A DNA stretch of 64,000 nt, taken from Alphaproteobacteria bacterium MarineAlpha11_Bin1 (GTDB taxonomy: Bacteria; Pseudomonadota; Alphaproteobacteria; MPNO01; UBA830). The stretch is from NCBI GenBank assembly GCA_002937455.1, contig PTJZ01000011.1, forward strand, positions 78,247 to 142,246, in the 5' to 3' direction. The notes beneath the pieces are model-generated. The model searched no databases and was not told where the DNA came from. It was given only the letters and a program-made list of their open reading frames with translations. Below are positions 43,380 to 53,514 of this stretch, one piece after another (position 1 is the stretch's first letter; each line of letters begins with the position of its first letter). The position numbers were made by a program, and so were the translations under genes.

Positions 43380-44675
43380 TTACGCCGCTTCCAACGCTTG
43401 GTCGAGATCAGCGATTATGTCATCTATATGTTCAATACCTATCGAAAGGCGAACGTAAGAGTCGTTGACGCCAGTCTGCTCCTGTTCCTCGGGCGACAAC
43501 TGAGAATGCGTGGTTGTTGCGGGATGAATTGCTAGGCTGCGAGAGTCGCCGATATTCGCAACGTGGTAGAACATCTCTAGGTTATCTATAAATTTTTGGC
43601 CAGCTTCCCTCCCGCCGCCGGCCAATTCAAAACCAACCAGGCCACCATAACCACCCGACATAACAGCATCTGCCCGTTCTCGAGCTTCGCCTTCCATAAC
43701 GCTAGGATGTATTACCTCGCTGACCTTATCATGTTCGGACAGGTATTTAGCGACGGCGGCGGCGTTGTCGCTGTGAGCACGCATCCGAAGTGGCAGCGTT
43801 TCTAGGCCCTGAATAAATTGGAAGCCGTTGAAAGGGCTCATGGCTGATCCCAGATCACGCAGCAACGTTACTCGCGCTTTGATAATATAGGCGATAGGTC
43901 CCATTGGCTTGACGGCTTCTGTCCAGACAGTTCCGTGATAACTGGGGTCCGGTTCGTTAAGCATAGGGAAGCGGTTCTTATACGCCTCCCAGTCAAAATT
44001 ACCTCCATCAACGATTATACCCCCGATGGATGTGCCATGCCCACCAATGTACTTGGTGGTAGAATGCATAACGATCGCCGCCCCATGTTCGAGCGGCCGG
44101 CACAGCACCGGTGCCGCAGTATTATCAACAATTAAGGGTACACCTATTTCCCTACCAATATCCGCCACTTCTTTGATAGGAAATACCTTTAGTTTTGGAT
44201 TTGGGAGTGTTTCAGCGTAGTAGCACCGGGTCCTGTCGTCGGTTGCCCTAGCGAATGCTTCTGGATCGGTGGGATCAACAAAACGGCATTCAATACCCAT
44301 ATCCCTCATCGTATTGGCAAAGAGGTTCCAAGTGCCGCCATAAAGATCCGTCGATGCGACAAAGTTGTCACCTGCACGCGTAATATTTTGTACCGCGAAG
44401 GCTGACGCTGCCTGCCCAGAGGAAACAGCAAGCGCGGCAACACCGCCTTCAAGCGCGGCGATGCGTTGCTCTAGAACATCGTTCGTCGGATTCATGATGC
44501 GGGTGTAGATATTTCCCAACTCAGATAGACTAAATAAGTTTGCTGCGTGTTCGGTGCTATTAAATTGATAGGAGGTGGTTTGGTAGATTGGCACCGCAAC
44601 TGAAGTGGTTGCTTCATCCCTGCGCCATCCAGCGTGTAGCGCTATAGTTTCAGGGTGTTTGGTGTCTATCGTCAT
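43380..44675 (-). CDS. metY: O-acetylhomoserine sulfhydrylase (PLP enzyme)
   Basis: 431 residues of the Cys/Met metabolism PLP family. AVSSGQAASAFAV is the PLP phosphate site, IVMHSTTKYIGGHGTSIGG holds the Schiff-base lysine, and ETLPNPKLKVFPI and LRDLGSAMSPFNGFQF are typical of O-acetylhomoserine sulfhydrylases, which make homocysteine from acetylhomoserine and sulfide. Start at the ATG at 44675, with GGGAGGA upstream. It is followed 11 bases later by hemB. No SAM-riboswitch fold was recognised in its leader; a small hairpin lies before the start. Confidence 0.92.
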   Translation of the reverse strand: MTIDTKHPETIALHAGWRRDEATTSVAVPIYQTTSYQFNSTEHAANLFSLSELGNIYTRIMNPTNDVLEQRIAALEGGVAALAVSSGQAASAFAVQNITRAGDNFVASTDLYGGTWNLFANTMRDMGIECRFVDPTDPEAFARATDDRTRCYYAETLPNPKLKVFPIKEVADIGREIGVPLIVDNTAAPVLCRPLEHGAAIVMHSTTKYIGGHGTSIGGIIVDGGNFDWEAYKNRFPMLNEPDPSYHGTVWTEAVKPMGPIAYIIKARVTLLRDLGSAMSPFNGFQFIQGLETLPLRMRAHSDNAAAVAKYLSEHDKVSEVIHPSVMEGEARERADAVMSGGYGGLVGFELAGGGREAGQKFIDNLEMFYHVANIGDSRSLAIHPATTTHSQLSPEEQEQTGVNDSYVRLSIGIEHIDDIIADLDQALEAA

Positions 44676-44691
44676 TATGGTCCTCCCATTC

Positions 44692-44710
44692 TGCTGTTTT
44701 TTATACAGCA
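44692..44710 (-). promoter_or_regulatory. small hairpin in the metY leader
   Basis: TGCTGT (44692-44697) pairs with ACAGCA (44705-44710) around a T/A-rich 7-base loop, just upstream of the ribosome-binding site. It might limit translation. Farther up (44739-45047) the 300 bases are non-coding, with a GTTGTA/TACAAC dyad and an ACAGTG-TG-CACTGT dyad (44995-45008) near the rpoH transcript end; no other gene was found. Confidence 0.3.
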
Positions 44711-45047
44711 AGCAAAAAAAATATTGGCACAATAACATTGCTAGCCGAAGAAATCGCCTCCTTCGACTTTTCGAGAAGTAAGTTCAGGAACGTGTTGTAA
44801 ACACATACAACTCCGTCAGAAATCATTTATTTTCGTTGGTGACTGGAAGGGAGTATTTAAAAGGGGGTCAAAAAAAACCTACAAATCAACACGGAACGTT
44901 TATGGCGGTTAAAATGCCCCCAACACAACCTCCCTTGAACCGGAACGGGTTGGAGTTCTGACCTAAAACATCGACAAGAACACTGCAATAAAAGACAGTG
45001 TGCACTGTGTTGACGGCGACCGGTGAGTGTAAAGATCAAAAGGTCCC

Positions 45048-45926
45048 CTAATTCAGGAGCCCACCCTGTATCCCTCGTTCAACTAAAGCCAATTTTAACT
45101 TGGATAGAGCTTTCCCCTCGATTTGGCGAATACGTTCCTTAGTAACGCCAAAACTTTCGCCTATTTCGGCTAACGTAGTCTTGTTCTCTTCTAGAAATCT
45201 GCGGGTAATTACCTCTTGCTCTCGGGAGGTCAGATGCTTCATCGCCTCCGAGATCCATTGAGATCGTGTTTCGCTATCAATAAGATCTCCGACAGTCTCT
45301 TCCGGTGATGGAGAGTCGTCCGGAAGAAGATTTACGTAAGTTTCCGAGTTTTCATTTTCTCCAACAGTAGCATTGAGCGATTGATCTGGCCTAGAAAAAT
45401 GCGTTTCCATACGCTCAACAGCCGCGAGGGGCACGCGTAAATTAGACGCAATCATTTGTCGCTCATCATCAGTCATACGGGTGCGAGAATTGTCAGCGAT
45501 TTTAGCTCGAAGTTTTCGAAGGTTGAAAAATAAACTTTTCTGAGCGGGCGTAGTGCCTATACGAACGATTGATGAATTACGCACGATATATTCCTGCATT
45601 GCTGCCATGATCCACCAAGTCGCGTAGGTCGAGAAGCGAACATTTCGTTCAGGATCAAATCTATTAGCCGCTTCAAGGAGGCCAGTGTTACCCTCCTGGA
45701 TTAGATCACTGATGGGAAGCCCATAGCCCTTATATTTTACCGCGACGCGAACTACTAAACGTATGTGTGATTCGACTAGCTGGTGGAGTGAAGCGGTATC
45801 ACCTAGCGTCCGCCATTGGCGTCCAAGGTTTGCCTCATAATCTCGTTCAAGCATCGGCGCCTCCATAGCGGCCGAAATGTATTTTCGATCATTTTTATCA
45901 GGGAAATTCCCCTTTCCAGCGGCCAT
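45048..45926 (-). CDS. rpoH: RNA polymerase sigma-32 factor (RpoH type)
   Basis: 292 residues. Region 2 has DLIQEGNTGLLEAANRFDPE and FSTYATWWIMAAMQEYI; the RpoH box QKSLFFNLRKLR follows; region 4 has TSREQEVITRRFLEENKTTLAEIGESFG in adjoining runs and ERIRQIEGKALSKLK. The RpoH box (Q-K/R-x-L-F-F-N-L-R) identifies the heat-shock subgroup, so it directs RNA polymerase to heat-shock promoters. Alphaproteobacteria often carry two RpoH paralogues; which one this is cannot be told. It stands alone, with long non-coding flanks on both sides. Confidence 0.93.
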   Translation of the reverse strand: MAAGKGNFPDKNDRKYISAAMEAPMLERDYEANLGRQWRTLGDTASLHQLVESHIRLVVRVAVKYKGYGLPISDLIQEGNTGLLEAANRFDPERNVRFSTYATWWIMAAMQEYIVRNSSIVRIGTTPAQKSLFFNLRKLRAKIADNSRTRMTDDERQMIASNLRVPLAAVERMETHFSRPDQSLNATVGENENSETYVNLLPDDSPSPEETVGDLIDSETRSQWISEAMKHLTSREQEVITRRFLEENKTTLAEIGESFGVTKERIRQIEGKALSKLKLALVERGIQGGLLN

Positions 45927-46263
45927 ACAGCACCTCTTTCTACCGATATCAAAACAAGTGAGGGGATTACGATCCTACAGCTCCTCTTTTGATACTGCTC
46001 GAACAGCTTTTTGATAAACATAAAAAATTTATAGGTGTAATACGATGGTTGACTAACCTTGGATTTTGGCGTGTTAGATGGTGTCAACAATCAAATCTTG
46101 AAATTAAAAAACTGTGCTATGCGGATCGTTTGGAAAACCGCAAAAAGACAGCCATTAATTAATAGCTAAGTTAAATTTTCAGACTGACCTAGACCGATTA
46201 TCAGTCAAAATCTTTCAGTCTAATATTGGCGCCTAACCCTTAATCCAGAAGTGGTAAATATCG
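45927..46263. other. 337-bp non-coding region upstream of rpoH
   Basis: On the minus strand a TTGACA box lies at 46082-46087 (as TGTCAA on the plus strand), and AT-rich sequence lies toward the rpoH start; no second box at the right distance was certain. The part next to 46264 should hold the thioesterase transcript end. No gene was found. Confidence 0.4.
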
Positions 46264-46725
46264 TTAGTCTGCCTTTTGGGCGAAGACCCCACACCGAGCC
46301 ATATACTCGTTCATTAGTTTCCTGAAGTCGGCTGGCAATTCGATCGTACTCATTGATTTTTTTGATGCGACGCAAGTAACAAAGCTTCCACGGAGGATTT
46401 CGAGGTCTCCATCATGGCCAATAATGTCATAGCAAATTGATGAGCGACCAAGTCTAGTTAGTAAAAAACTTAGATCTATCTTTTGTCCCATGCGGCGAGG
46501 CTCTTTAAAGTCGACATCCACGTGAACTAATGGAAACATTCTTTGCTTACTAGTGAATTGCTCAGCGAAATCGATTCCTAAGCATTTCGTAAGCCAGTCC
46601 TCGAAAAGGTCGTTGAACATACGGAAAAATTCGGCATAAAAAACGATACCTGCAGGGTCTGAGTCCGAGAACCTAATATCCCGTGAAACCGTGAAGGCGT
46701 TATTAGAAATATTTGAAGGCGGCAT
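46264..46725 (-). CDS. acyl-CoA thioesterase, 4-hydroxybenzoyl-CoA type hotdog
   Basis: 153 residues of the 4HBT hotdog family. The active-site motif IRFSDSDPAGIVFYAEFFRMF contains the catalytic Asp in the DPAGIVFY form, and VHVDVDFKEPRRMGQKIDL is the usual second part. It hydrolyses acyl-CoA thioesters; relatives include YbgC and aromatic acyl-CoA thioesterases. Start and length are normal, with a stop 2 residues after the helix end. It is a single gene with non-coding stretches on both sides. Confidence 0.87.
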   Translation of the reverse strand: MPPSNISNNAFTVSRDIRFSDSDPAGIVFYAEFFRMFNDLFEDWLTKCLGIDFAEQFTSKQRMFPLVHVDVDFKEPRRMGQKIDLSFLLTRLGRSSICYDIIGHDGDLEILRGSFVTCVASKKSMSTIELPADFRKLMNEYMARCGVFAQKAD

Positions 46726-47057
46726 GATTTTAATCCCGAGAACCGAGAATTAAAGAGCTTCTATCCGTCTTAGTTCGAAATAACAAGGCACTAAGCCACT
46801 TGCGAGATTTATCCGGTTTTATCTTATTTACGATGACATGGTAATCGCCGACAATATTAATTGGATCGGCGACCGTCCGTGGTGGTGGGCAGGCCGGCAT
46901 CGGGGCGTGCGACAATGTATGCGGGCGGGATCCCGACGGCCAACTGCCGGTTATCGATACACGCGCTATATAAGATAGAATTATATAGTCGGACTTTTAT
47001 AGATAAAATTTAATACTTGGCTTTATTACAATTGGTTTGTGCAGCTACTCAGTTTTT
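46726..47057. other. 332-bp non-coding region with two dyads
   Basis: Holds CGGGATCCCG (46926-46935), a 10-bp palindrome, and CTATATA (46966-46972) facing TATATAG (46982-46988). Both lie near the mucR 3' end and upstream of the thioesterase. A 61-residue frame here has no coding character. The dyads could be regulator sites or transcript ends. Confidence 0.4.
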
Positions 47058-47513
47058 TTACGACTTCTGACTTCCGTCCCCCTTTTTTCTTCCCAATCCG
47101 ATTTGCTTAGCAAAATTGGATCTTTGTTTTGCATAGTTTGGCGCAACCATCGGATAGTCTGTGGCAAGCCCCCATTTCTCTCGGTATTCTTCAGGGGATA
47201 AATCGTAGACAGTACGCAGGTGACGTTTCAGCATCTTAAGTTTTTTTCCGTCTTCTAGGCAGACTAGGTGATCTGGTGTTATTGATCGGCGAACCGCTAC
47301 GGCGGGTTTCAGCTTATTTTGGTGCCCATTTTTGGAATCCTCACTGATGGATATAAGTGACCGGTATACAACATTGACTAATTCGGGCACTTCATTTGTG
47401 GGTAGCGGGTTATTTCCAGCGTACGCGGCGACGATCTCGACCGCCATGCGCAGGATACTGGTATTTCTCTGCTTATCATCGTCAGCTAACATCCGTGAAG
47501 AGACATCCAACAT
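47058..47513 (-). CDS. MucR/Ros family transcriptional regulator
   Basis: 151-residue zinc-finger regulator of the MucR/Ros group. The core ITPDHLVCLEDGKKLKMLKRHL and LSPEEYREKWGL, DYPMVAPNYAKQRS, match the family, which controls exopolysaccharide, motility and cell-cycle genes in alphaproteobacteria. The zinc ligands read C, D and H, but the fourth position is V (HLRTVYD) where His is usual. The start is uncertain: I use the ATG at 47513, an upstream TTG at 47561 and an internal ATG are alternatives. Divergent from rpiB with a 332-base non-coding region. Confidence 0.87.
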   Translation of the reverse strand: MLDVSSRMLADDDKQRNTSILRMAVEIVAAYAGNNPLPTNEVPELVNVVYRSLISISEDSKNGHQNKLKPAVAVRRSITPDHLVCLEDGKKLKMLKRHLRTVYDLSPEEYREKWGLATDYPMVAPNYAKQRSNFAKQIGLGRKKGDGSQKS

Positions 47514-47845
47514 CACTCCAAAAATCGATATGGTGATCACACGTATTTTATTATCTGTCAAACATAGAAAATAGGCTGAATACAGTGAAAACTGTTTAGG
47601 TAGGAAAGATTATTGTACCTCAACAAATTAAGTGTGGAGTTTCTATTACTCGGTGTTTTCGTAAATTATCTGAGCAGATAGAGTTGTTCCGAACCACTTA
47701 AGATTTATGTTTAGATATAAAAACACTTTCTTCCTGCGACTAAGATATAGTCAATGGCCTCGAATGTCCCAAACCTAGTGTCAAGCTAGTCTGTCGCCGC
47801 GAGATATGGTATTTTTACTGTATATGAATTCAAATTTATTGCCGG
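47514..47845. other. 332-bp non-coding region between mucR and rpiB
   Basis: AT-rich, divergent region between the regulator and rpiB. It should contain both promoters. Clusters of A and T runs are seen, without a clear inverted repeat. No gene recognised. Confidence 0.4.
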
Positions 47846-48280
47846 ATGTCTGAAGAAACGATTGGGATCGCTGCCGACCATGGTGGCTTTGCGCTTAAAC
47901 AAGTGATCAAAGATAGGATTGAAGCGGCGGGATATCGCGTGCTCGACCTCGGAACTGACAGCGAAGACGCTGTTGACTACCCCGACTTTGCGGAAAAACT
48001 TGTCCAAGCGATTACTTCTGGACAGATTAAAAGAGGTATACTTTTTTGCGGTACGGGGATCGGTGTTTCTATCGCGGCAAACCGACATAAAGGGATACGG
48101 GCCGCGTTATGTTACGATGAGGAGACGATCATTCTTTCGCGCCAGCATAACGATGCAAATATTCTTTGTCTTGGTGGGCGTAAAACGGGGGAGGTGCTCG
48201 CTGCGAGATTGGTCGCACTGTTTCTAGAAACTGATTTTGAAGGCGGCCGCCATACCGGGCGTGTTAAGAAATTGGGTTAA
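47846..48280 (+). CDS. rpiB: ribose 5-phosphate isomerase B
   Basis: 144 residues. [56 protein letters not shown] (catalytic cysteine) and [15 protein letters not shown] are the RpiB/LacAB signatures. It interconverts ribose 5-phosphate and ribulose 5-phosphate; some relatives act on allose 6-phosphate. It stands immediately before glyA (40 bases), the arrangement seen in alphaproteobacteria such as Caulobacter and Rhizobium relatives. Start and length normal. Confidence 0.93.
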   Translation: MSEETIGIAADHGGFALKQVIKDRIEAAGYRVLDLGTDSEDAVDYPDFAEKLVQAITSGQIKRGILFCGTGIGVSIAANRHKGIRAALCYDEETIILSRQHNDANILCLGGRKTGEVLAARLVALFLETDFEGGRHTGRVKKLG

Positions 48281-48320
48281 TCTTTTACAAAAATTAATTG
48301 ATCAGGAGAATCACGACCAA

Positions 48321-49625
48321 ATGTCCACCTCTGTCGCGGCAATTAGCACGCACGCTGGGTTTTTCAGCTCTTCTATTGGAGAATCAGACCCAGATCTGAA
48401 CCGAGCGATTTCGGGAGAACTGTTACGGCAACAAAGCCAGGTCGAACTAATAGCATCGGAGAATATTGTGTCTCGTGCTGTGTTGGAGGCAGCCGGTTCG
48501 GTGCTTACAAATAAATATGCAGAAGGTTATCCTGGGCGCCGCTACTACGGTGGATGTGATTGTGTCGATCTCGCAGAGCAGATTGCCATCGAGCGTGCCA
48601 AGAAACTTTTTGACTGCGGGTTTGCAAATGTTCAGCCGCACTCTGGTGCGCAAGCAAATAGCGCCGTTTATTTTGCGCTGCTTAAACCGGGAGATACAAT
48701 TCTAGGCATGTCTCTGGCTGCCGGTGGACACCTTTCTCACGGAGCTGCGCCCAATCTCTCCGGAAAATGGCTCAAAGCCGTCCAGTATGGCGTCAGAGAG
48801 GAGAATGCACTTATAGATTTTGATGAAGTTGAGCGGCTTGCGGTGGAACATCGTCCCAAGGTCATTGTAGCTGGAGGATCGGCCTATCCGCGCCAAATTG
48901 AATTTGCGAAATTCAGAGAGATTGCTGATTCGATAAATGCAATTTTAATGGTCGACATGGCGCATTTTTCTGGTTTAGTGGCCGGAGGGGCGCACCCAAG
49001 TCCATTTCCGCACGCGCACGTGGTTACCACCACGACGCATAAAACGCTGAGGGGGCCTCGCGGCGGTATGATCCTTACAAATGATGAAGAGATCGCAAAG
49101 AAGGTGAATTCCGCAATATTCCCCGGCACCCAGGGTGGGCCACTGATGCACGTTATCGCGGCAAAGGCGACCGCGTTTGGTGAGTCACTGCGGCCGGAGT
49201 TTCGCGAATATTCGAATGCCGTAGTAAAGAACGCTCAGACGCTTTCCCAAGTCCTTTTGGAGGGCGGGCTAGATATCGTCTCGGGTGGAACGGATACACA
49301 TCTGGTACTTGTGGACCTTCGGCCGAAAGGTCTGACAGGTAAGGTCGTTGAGGAGAGCTTGGAGGCAGCCGGTATTACTTGTAATAAAAATAGCATTCCA
49401 CTAGATCCAGAGAAGCCAACCATCACATCGGGAATTCGGCTTGGAACACCTGCAGCAACTACCCGCGGTTTTGGGCAGACAGAGTTTAGACAGGTTGGTG
49501 AGATGATTGTGGAAATATTGGATGGATTGGCCTCTAACGGTAATGACAATACCGCGATCGAAAAAAGCGTTCGGGAAAGAGTCAGCAAAATGTGTGCGTG
49601 CTTCCCGATTTATCCCGATCAGTGA
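48321..49625 (+). CDS. glyA: serine hydroxymethyltransferase
   Basis: 434-residue PLP enzyme that converts serine and tetrahydrofolate to glycine and methylene-tetrahydrofolate. [54 protein letters not shown], and the PLP lysine in [18 protein letters not shown] are all present. I begin at the ATG at 48321, where AGGAG stands upstream; the longer frame covers rpiB's end. nrdR follows 23 bases later. The gene anchors the one-carbon supply of the riboflavin and nucleotide genes next to it. Confidence 0.96.
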   Translation: MSTSVAAISTHAGFFSSSIGESDPDLNRAISGELLRQQSQVELIASENIVSRAVLEAAGSVLTNKYAEGYPGRRYYGGCDCVDLAEQIAIERAKKLFDCGFANVQPHSGAQANSAVYFALLKPGDTILGMSLAAGGHLSHGAAPNLSGKWLKAVQYGVREENALIDFDEVERLAVEHRPKVIVAGGSAYPRQIEFAKFREIADSINAILMVDMAHFSGLVAGGAHPSPFPHAHVVTTTTHKTLRGPRGGMILTNDEEIAKKVNSAIFPGTQGGPLMHVIAAKATAFGESLRPEFREYSNAVVKNAQTLSQVLLEGGLDIVSGGTDTHLVLVDLRPKGLTGKVVEESLEAAGITCNKNSIPLDPEKPTITSGIRLGTPAATTRGFGQTEFRQVGEMIVEILDGLASNGNDNTAIEKSVRERVSKMCACFPIYPDQ

Positions 49626-49648
49626 GCACCCGACAAGGGGGAGAGTAG

Positions 49649-50119
49649 ATGAAGTGTCCATTTTGCGGATCCGATGACACTCAGGTCAAGGATTCTAGGC
49701 CGACAGAAGACAGCACCGCAATTCGCCGCCGCCGATCCTGTGGCGCTTGCGGAGCAAGGTTTACAACATTTGAGCGTGTGCAATTGCGCGAACTGACGGT
49801 GTTAAAGGCAGGAGGCCGTCGGGAATCTCTAGATCGTGACAAGCTCTCACGGTCGATGAGTATCGCTCTCCGAAAGCGTGCTGTTGAACCTGAGAGAATA
49901 GAGAGAGCTATTACAGGGATTGTCCGGCGCATCGAAAGCTCGGGACAGACGGAAGTAACGTCTCAGCAAGTCGGAGAGTTGGTGATGGATGCTCTGTCTC
50001 AGCTGGATCAGGTTGCTTATATCCGCTACGCCTCGGTTTACCGGAATTTCCGAGAGGCTCGCGATTTTGAGGATTTCGTCGAGGGTCTAAACGAGCCGAA
50101 TGAGGAAGCAATTGAATGA
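49649..50119 (+). CDS. nrdR: transcriptional repressor NrdR
   Basis: 156 residues. The zinc ribbon [20 protein letters not shown] ... [17 protein letters not shown] and the ATP-cone region that follows are diagnostic. NrdR senses the ATP/dATP state and represses ribonucleotide reductase genes. It sits in the usual place between glyA and ribD. GGGGGAGAG just upstream of the ATG. The ribD gene begins inside its last 20 bases. Confidence 0.95.
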   Translation: MKCPFCGSDDTQVKDSRPTEDSTAIRRRRSCGACGARFTTFERVQLRELTVLKAGGRRESLDRDKLSRSMSIALRKRAVEPERIERAITGIVRRIESSGQTEVTSQQVGELVMDALSQLDQVAYIRYASVYRNFREARDFEDFVEGLNEPNEEAIE

Positions 50120-51209
50120 TAATCGTTTCATGCGGATGGCTGTCGCGCTTGCCAGACGTGGATATGGAAATGTTGCGCCAAATCCATCGGTCGGCTGTGT
50201 AATCGTCCGCAGTGGGCGCGTCGTGGGACGCGGCTGGACACGACCGGGTGGGAGACCTCATGCCGAGACAGAGGCACTGTCTCAGGCTGGTAAAAAGGCT
50301 TCGGGGGCGGAAGTATACGTGACTTTGGAACCGTGTGCGCATCATGGCAAAACGGCACCCTGTGCAGAGGCTTTGATCGGTGCGCGAGTATCTCGCGTAA
50401 TCGTTGGAGTCCGCGACCCGGATCCGCGAGTCAATGGTGAAGGGATTGCTCTTCTCAAAAATGCGGGCATCCAGGTGCTCGAGGGAGTCTGCGAAAATGA
50501 GGCCCGAGAGGTGACTGCAGGTTTTTTGCAGCGCGTTTCTGAGGGGCGGCCTTATATTACTGTGAAGGTCGCGACCACTCTTGACGGGCGTATCGCCACA
50601 TCAACCGGCGCGAGCACTTGGATTACTGGGGAGTTGTCGCGTGCAATTGGCCATGGGATGCGAGCGCGGCACGATGCGATCATGATAGGTGGTGCTACGG
50701 CGATTTCCGACAATCCTTCTCTGACTTGCCGCTTGCCCGGCCTTGAAAGTTCTTCTCCCGCACGGTTTGTGATCTGTGGACGGTCTTCAATACCTGTCTC
50801 GCATGAATTAGTTGTTTCCGCGAAGCGCGTTTCTACAACGTTCCTTGTTGTCGGAACCGAAGAGGAGGCGAAGTGGGACAAGTTCAAAGTAGCGGGGGTT
50901 TCGATTGTTGAAACGGGTGGAGATTCAGAAGGTAATGTTGATATCGCTTCGGCACTCCATTTGATAAGTGAACAGGGGGTAACGCGGTTGATGGTAGAGG
51001 GCGGAGGACGCCTGATATCAACGCTCTTGAAGTCTGACTTGGTAGACCGTCTAGTTTGGTTCCGAGCGCCGAAGCTGATCGGCGGAGATGGCATACCGGT
51101 TGCGGACACATTCGGGGTCGGTGCGCTTGACGGGGCAGCGAACTTCGTCAAAGTATCCGCTCGTCCCGCTGGGGACGATCTTGTCGAGACTTATATTCGC
51201 AAACATTAG
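50100..51209 (+). CDS. ribD: bifunctional riboflavin deaminase-reductase
   Basis: 369 residues. The deaminase half has the zinc motif HAETEAL and [16 protein letters not shown]; the reductase half (about 150 to the end) has [18 protein letters not shown] and [19 protein letters not shown]. It converts the pyrimidine intermediate two steps toward riboflavin using NADPH. Start options are the ATG at 50100 (20-base overlap with nrdR) or a TTG at 50112 next to AGGAAG; either gives the same enzyme. The ribE and ribBX genes follow within 10 bases. Confidence 0.94.
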   Translation: MRKQLNDNRFMRMAVALARRGYGNVAPNPSVGCVIVRSGRVVGRGWTRPGGRPHAETEALSQAGKKASGAEVYVTLEPCAHHGKTAPCAEALIGARVSRVIVGVRDPDPRVNGEGIALLKNAGIQVLEGVCENEAREVTAGFLQRVSEGRPYITVKVATTLDGRIATSTGASTWITGELSRAIGHGMRARHDAIMIGGATAISDNPSLTCRLPGLESSSPARFVICGRSSIPVSHELVVSAKRVSTTFLVVGTEEEAKWDKFKVAGVSIVETGGDSEGNVDIASALHLISEQGVTRLMVEGGGRLISTLLKSDLVDRLVWFRAPKLIGGDGIPVADTFGVGALDGAANFVKVSARPAGDDLVETYIRKH

Positions 51210-51218
51210 AGGAAACGG

Positions 51219-51806
51219 ATGTTTACAGGTATTGTAACCGATGTTGGTATGGTACGTTCAATTGAACGGAGAGGCGATACTAGGATAGAGATCCAGACAG
51301 TCTACGACACCAATGATGTGGATATTGGTGCATCGATAGCGTGCTCCGGCCCCTGCCTTACGGTAATTGAAAAAGGTCAAGGTTGGTTTGCGGTTGAAGC
51401 TTCTGCTGAAACACTCGATAAAACATCTCTGGGTGACTGGGCTGTCGGGACGAAAGTAAATCTGGAACGAGCAATGCGAATCGGTGATGAGCTTGGCGGC
51501 CATATCGTCTCCGGCCACGTTGATGCGGTAGTCGTGTTGGTCGATATGCTGCCTGAGGGAGATAGTGTTCGTTTTACTTTTGAGGCGCCCGCCGACTTCG
51601 CCAAATACCTTGCGCCTAAGGGTTCAGTGTGTCTCGACGGGGTTTCTTTGACTGTGAACGAAGTCCAGGGCAATCGGTTTGGCGTAAACGTTATTAGTCA
51701 CACACAATCCGCTACGTCTTTTAGCGAGAGGGTAATTGGAGATCGGGTCAATATGGAAATTGATACGATAGCGCGGTACGTTGCTCGCCTTATTGGAAAG
51801 GACTGA
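51219..51806 (+). CDS. ribE: riboflavin synthase alpha subunit
   Basis: 195 residues made of two homologous lumazine-binding halves. [36 protein letters not shown], then [14 protein letters not shown] and [12 protein letters not shown] are the paired motifs. It dismutates two 6,7-dimethyl-8-ribityllumazine molecules to riboflavin. It starts 9 bases after ribD and ends 5 bases before ribBX, and so is clearly in the same transcript. No oddity. Confidence 0.95.
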   Translation: MFTGIVTDVGMVRSIERRGDTRIEIQTVYDTNDVDIGASIACSGPCLTVIEKGQGWFAVEASAETLDKTSLGDWAVGTKVNLERAMRIGDELGGHIVSGHVDAVVVLVDMLPEGDSVRFTFEAPADFAKYLAPKGSVCLDGVSLTVNEVQGNRFGVNVISHTQSATSFSERVIGDRVNMEIDTIARYVARLIGKD

Positions 51807-51810
51807 GATA

Positions 51811-53043
51811 GTGGTAGATAACAGACTTACTGTTGTGGGCGAGGAAAAAGCGGCCGATTCCTCTTCAGTAGAGCGGTTAAACGATTTTCTATCGCCTATA
51901 CAAGACGTCATCGAGGATATCAGAAATGGGCGTATGGTGGTCGTGGTCGACGACGAGGATCGGGAAAATGAGGGCGATCTAATCGTTTCAGCACAGATGG
52001 CGACGCCCGAATCAATTAATTTTATGGCCAAATATGGTCGCGGCCTGATCTGTCTCGCTATGACCGGTCAGCGTATTGATCAGTTGGGTCTATCTTTAAT
52101 GTCGAGCGATAATAGATCTCAGTTCGAAACAGCATTTACGACCTCAATTGAGGCGCGCGAGGGTGTTACGACCGGCATTTCCGCTTCTGACCGTGCACGT
52201 ACAATTGCCGTTGCCATCGATCCGTCAAAGGACCGGGACGATATCGTCACTCCTGGACACGTCTTTCCCCTCCGTGCTCAAGATGGCGGTACACTAGTTC
52301 GGACCGGCCACACCGAGGCGGCGGTTGACCTATCTCGCCTTGCGGGGCTCAACCCATCAGGTGTGATTTGTGAGATCATGAACGAAGATGGCACAATGGC
52401 GCGTCTGCCGGACTTGGTAAAGTTTGCCCAATTCCATGGCCTGAAGGTAGCTACGATTGCGGACTTGATAGCCTACCGACTTAATAACGACTCGATCGTT
52501 GAACGCTCAATTACAACGCGTATCAACCGCAAATATGGTGGTGATTTCAAATTGATCGTTTATCGAAACCGGGTGTCTGGCGCCGAACATCTCGCGCTGG
52601 TTAAGGGTGAGATCGGGTTGGATAAACCCGTTTTGGTACGAATGCATGCCGTCAATATACTCGATGACATGATTCATGATACGACGAACCAAAGGGATAA
52701 CGAACTAGAGGGAGCAATTCGCAAAATTGGTGAGGAAGGGGCTGGCGTCATCGTGATAATTCGCGAACCTTGGGCCGAGAAGCTATCTAACCAAGTTCGT
52801 GCTCGGCACCGTGTCCCGTCTGACCCGATAGTTGCCTCCGCTGAAGTATCGGTTACGAGTGAGGAAGATCGAGAAACAGCGCCACCAGCGCTGCGAGATT
52901 TTGGAGTTGGCGCGCAAATACTCGTAGATCTTGGCGTAAGGGAAATGGTTCTGTTAACTAATCGTACCAGAGCAATAAAAGGGTTAGACGGCTTTGGGCT
53001 GTCTGTGGTTGATCGCCGCCCCATCGATAACGTAATGGAGTAA
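51811..53043 (+). CDS. ribB: RibB with degenerate RibA domain (RibBX type)
   Basis: 410 residues. The N-terminal half is dihydroxybutanone phosphate synthase: [19 protein letters not shown] (catalytic acidic loop), then [14 protein letters not shown] and [11 protein letters not shown]. The C-terminal half has the GTP cyclohydrolase II fold but lacks the three zinc cysteines: the equivalent region reads [15 protein letters not shown]. This is the RibBX arrangement described in many proteobacteria, in which a separate RibA is required elsewhere. The start is the GTG at 51811 with AAAGGA upstream; a TTG at 51781 lies inside ribE. Confidence 0.9.
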   Translation: MVDNRLTVVGEEKAADSSSVERLNDFLSPIQDVIEDIRNGRMVVVVDDEDRENEGDLIVSAQMATPESINFMAKYGRGLICLAMTGQRIDQLGLSLMSSDNRSQFETAFTTSIEAREGVTTGISASDRARTIAVAIDPSKDRDDIVTPGHVFPLRAQDGGTLVRTGHTEAAVDLSRLAGLNPSGVICEIMNEDGTMARLPDLVKFAQFHGLKVATIADLIAYRLNNDSIVERSITTRINRKYGGDFKLIVYRNRVSGAEHLALVKGEIGLDKPVLVRMHAVNILDDMIHDTTNQRDNELEGAIRKIGEEGAGVIVIIREPWAEKLSNQVRARHRVPSDPIVASAEVSVTSEEDRETAPPALRDFGVGAQILVDLGVREMVLLTNRTRAIKGLDGFGLSVVDRRPIDNVME

Positions 53044-53049
53044 CTAGCT

Positions 53050-53514
53050 GTGAACGATCTTCCACATATCATGATCGTCGAATCTCCCTACTACGAAGAA
53101 ATCAATAATAATATGGTTGAAAGTGTTCTGATTGAGCTTAGTCAAAAACGAGCCACCTACGATCGTTTCGAAGTACCGGGTAGTTTTGAGCTTCCTGGCG
53201 CTATAAGGATGGCAATTGAGGCGGACACCTCGCGATCCGACAAAAATCGATATGACGGGTATATCGCGCTTGGCTGTGTAATACGGGGGGAGACCTCTCA
53301 TTATGACTACGTGTGCGGCGAAAGCGCTCGAGGGTTAAACGATCTAGTGCTGAAATATGGGATTGCACTTGGTTATGGGGTGTTAACGACCGAAAATCGC
53401 GATCAGGCACTAGTACGCTCAAGAAGGGATCAGCATGACCGTGGAGGTGCCGCTGCTCGCGCCTGTCTTTCTATGATTGAAATAAAACGCAAACTCAACA
53501 TTTATTCCAGATGA
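53050..53514 (+). CDS. ribH: 6,7-dimethyl-8-ribityllumazine synthase
   Basis: 154 residues. FEVPGSFELPGAIRMA, IALGCVIRGETSHYDYVCGE and AARACLSMIEIKRKL are RibH signatures. It condenses the pyrimidine and dihydroxybutanone phosphate intermediates of riboflavin synthesis, usually as a 5-mer or 60-mer. GTG start at 53050, close to the ribBX stop. The stop is fused with the nusB start in an ATGA overlap; ribH-nusB is a very common pairing. Confidence 0.94.
   Translation: MNDLPHIMIVESPYYEEINNNMVESVLIELSQKRATYDRFEVPGSFELPGAIRMAIEADTSRSDKNRYDGYIALGCVIRGETSHYDYVCGESARGLNDLVLKYGIALGYGVLTTENRDQALVRSRRDQHDRGGAAARACLSMIEIKRKLNIYSR

Noticed and set aside
44676..44900. SAM-II riboswitch in front of metY
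   Set aside because: Alphaproteobacterial met genes often have one, but the conserved elements (AGCTAAAAAGG-like tail and the paired stem) are not present; only a short hairpin is seen.
46730..46915. 61-residue frame between the thioesterase and mucR
   Set aside because: No ribosome-binding site, no homology visible, and composition like the surrounding non-coding DNA.
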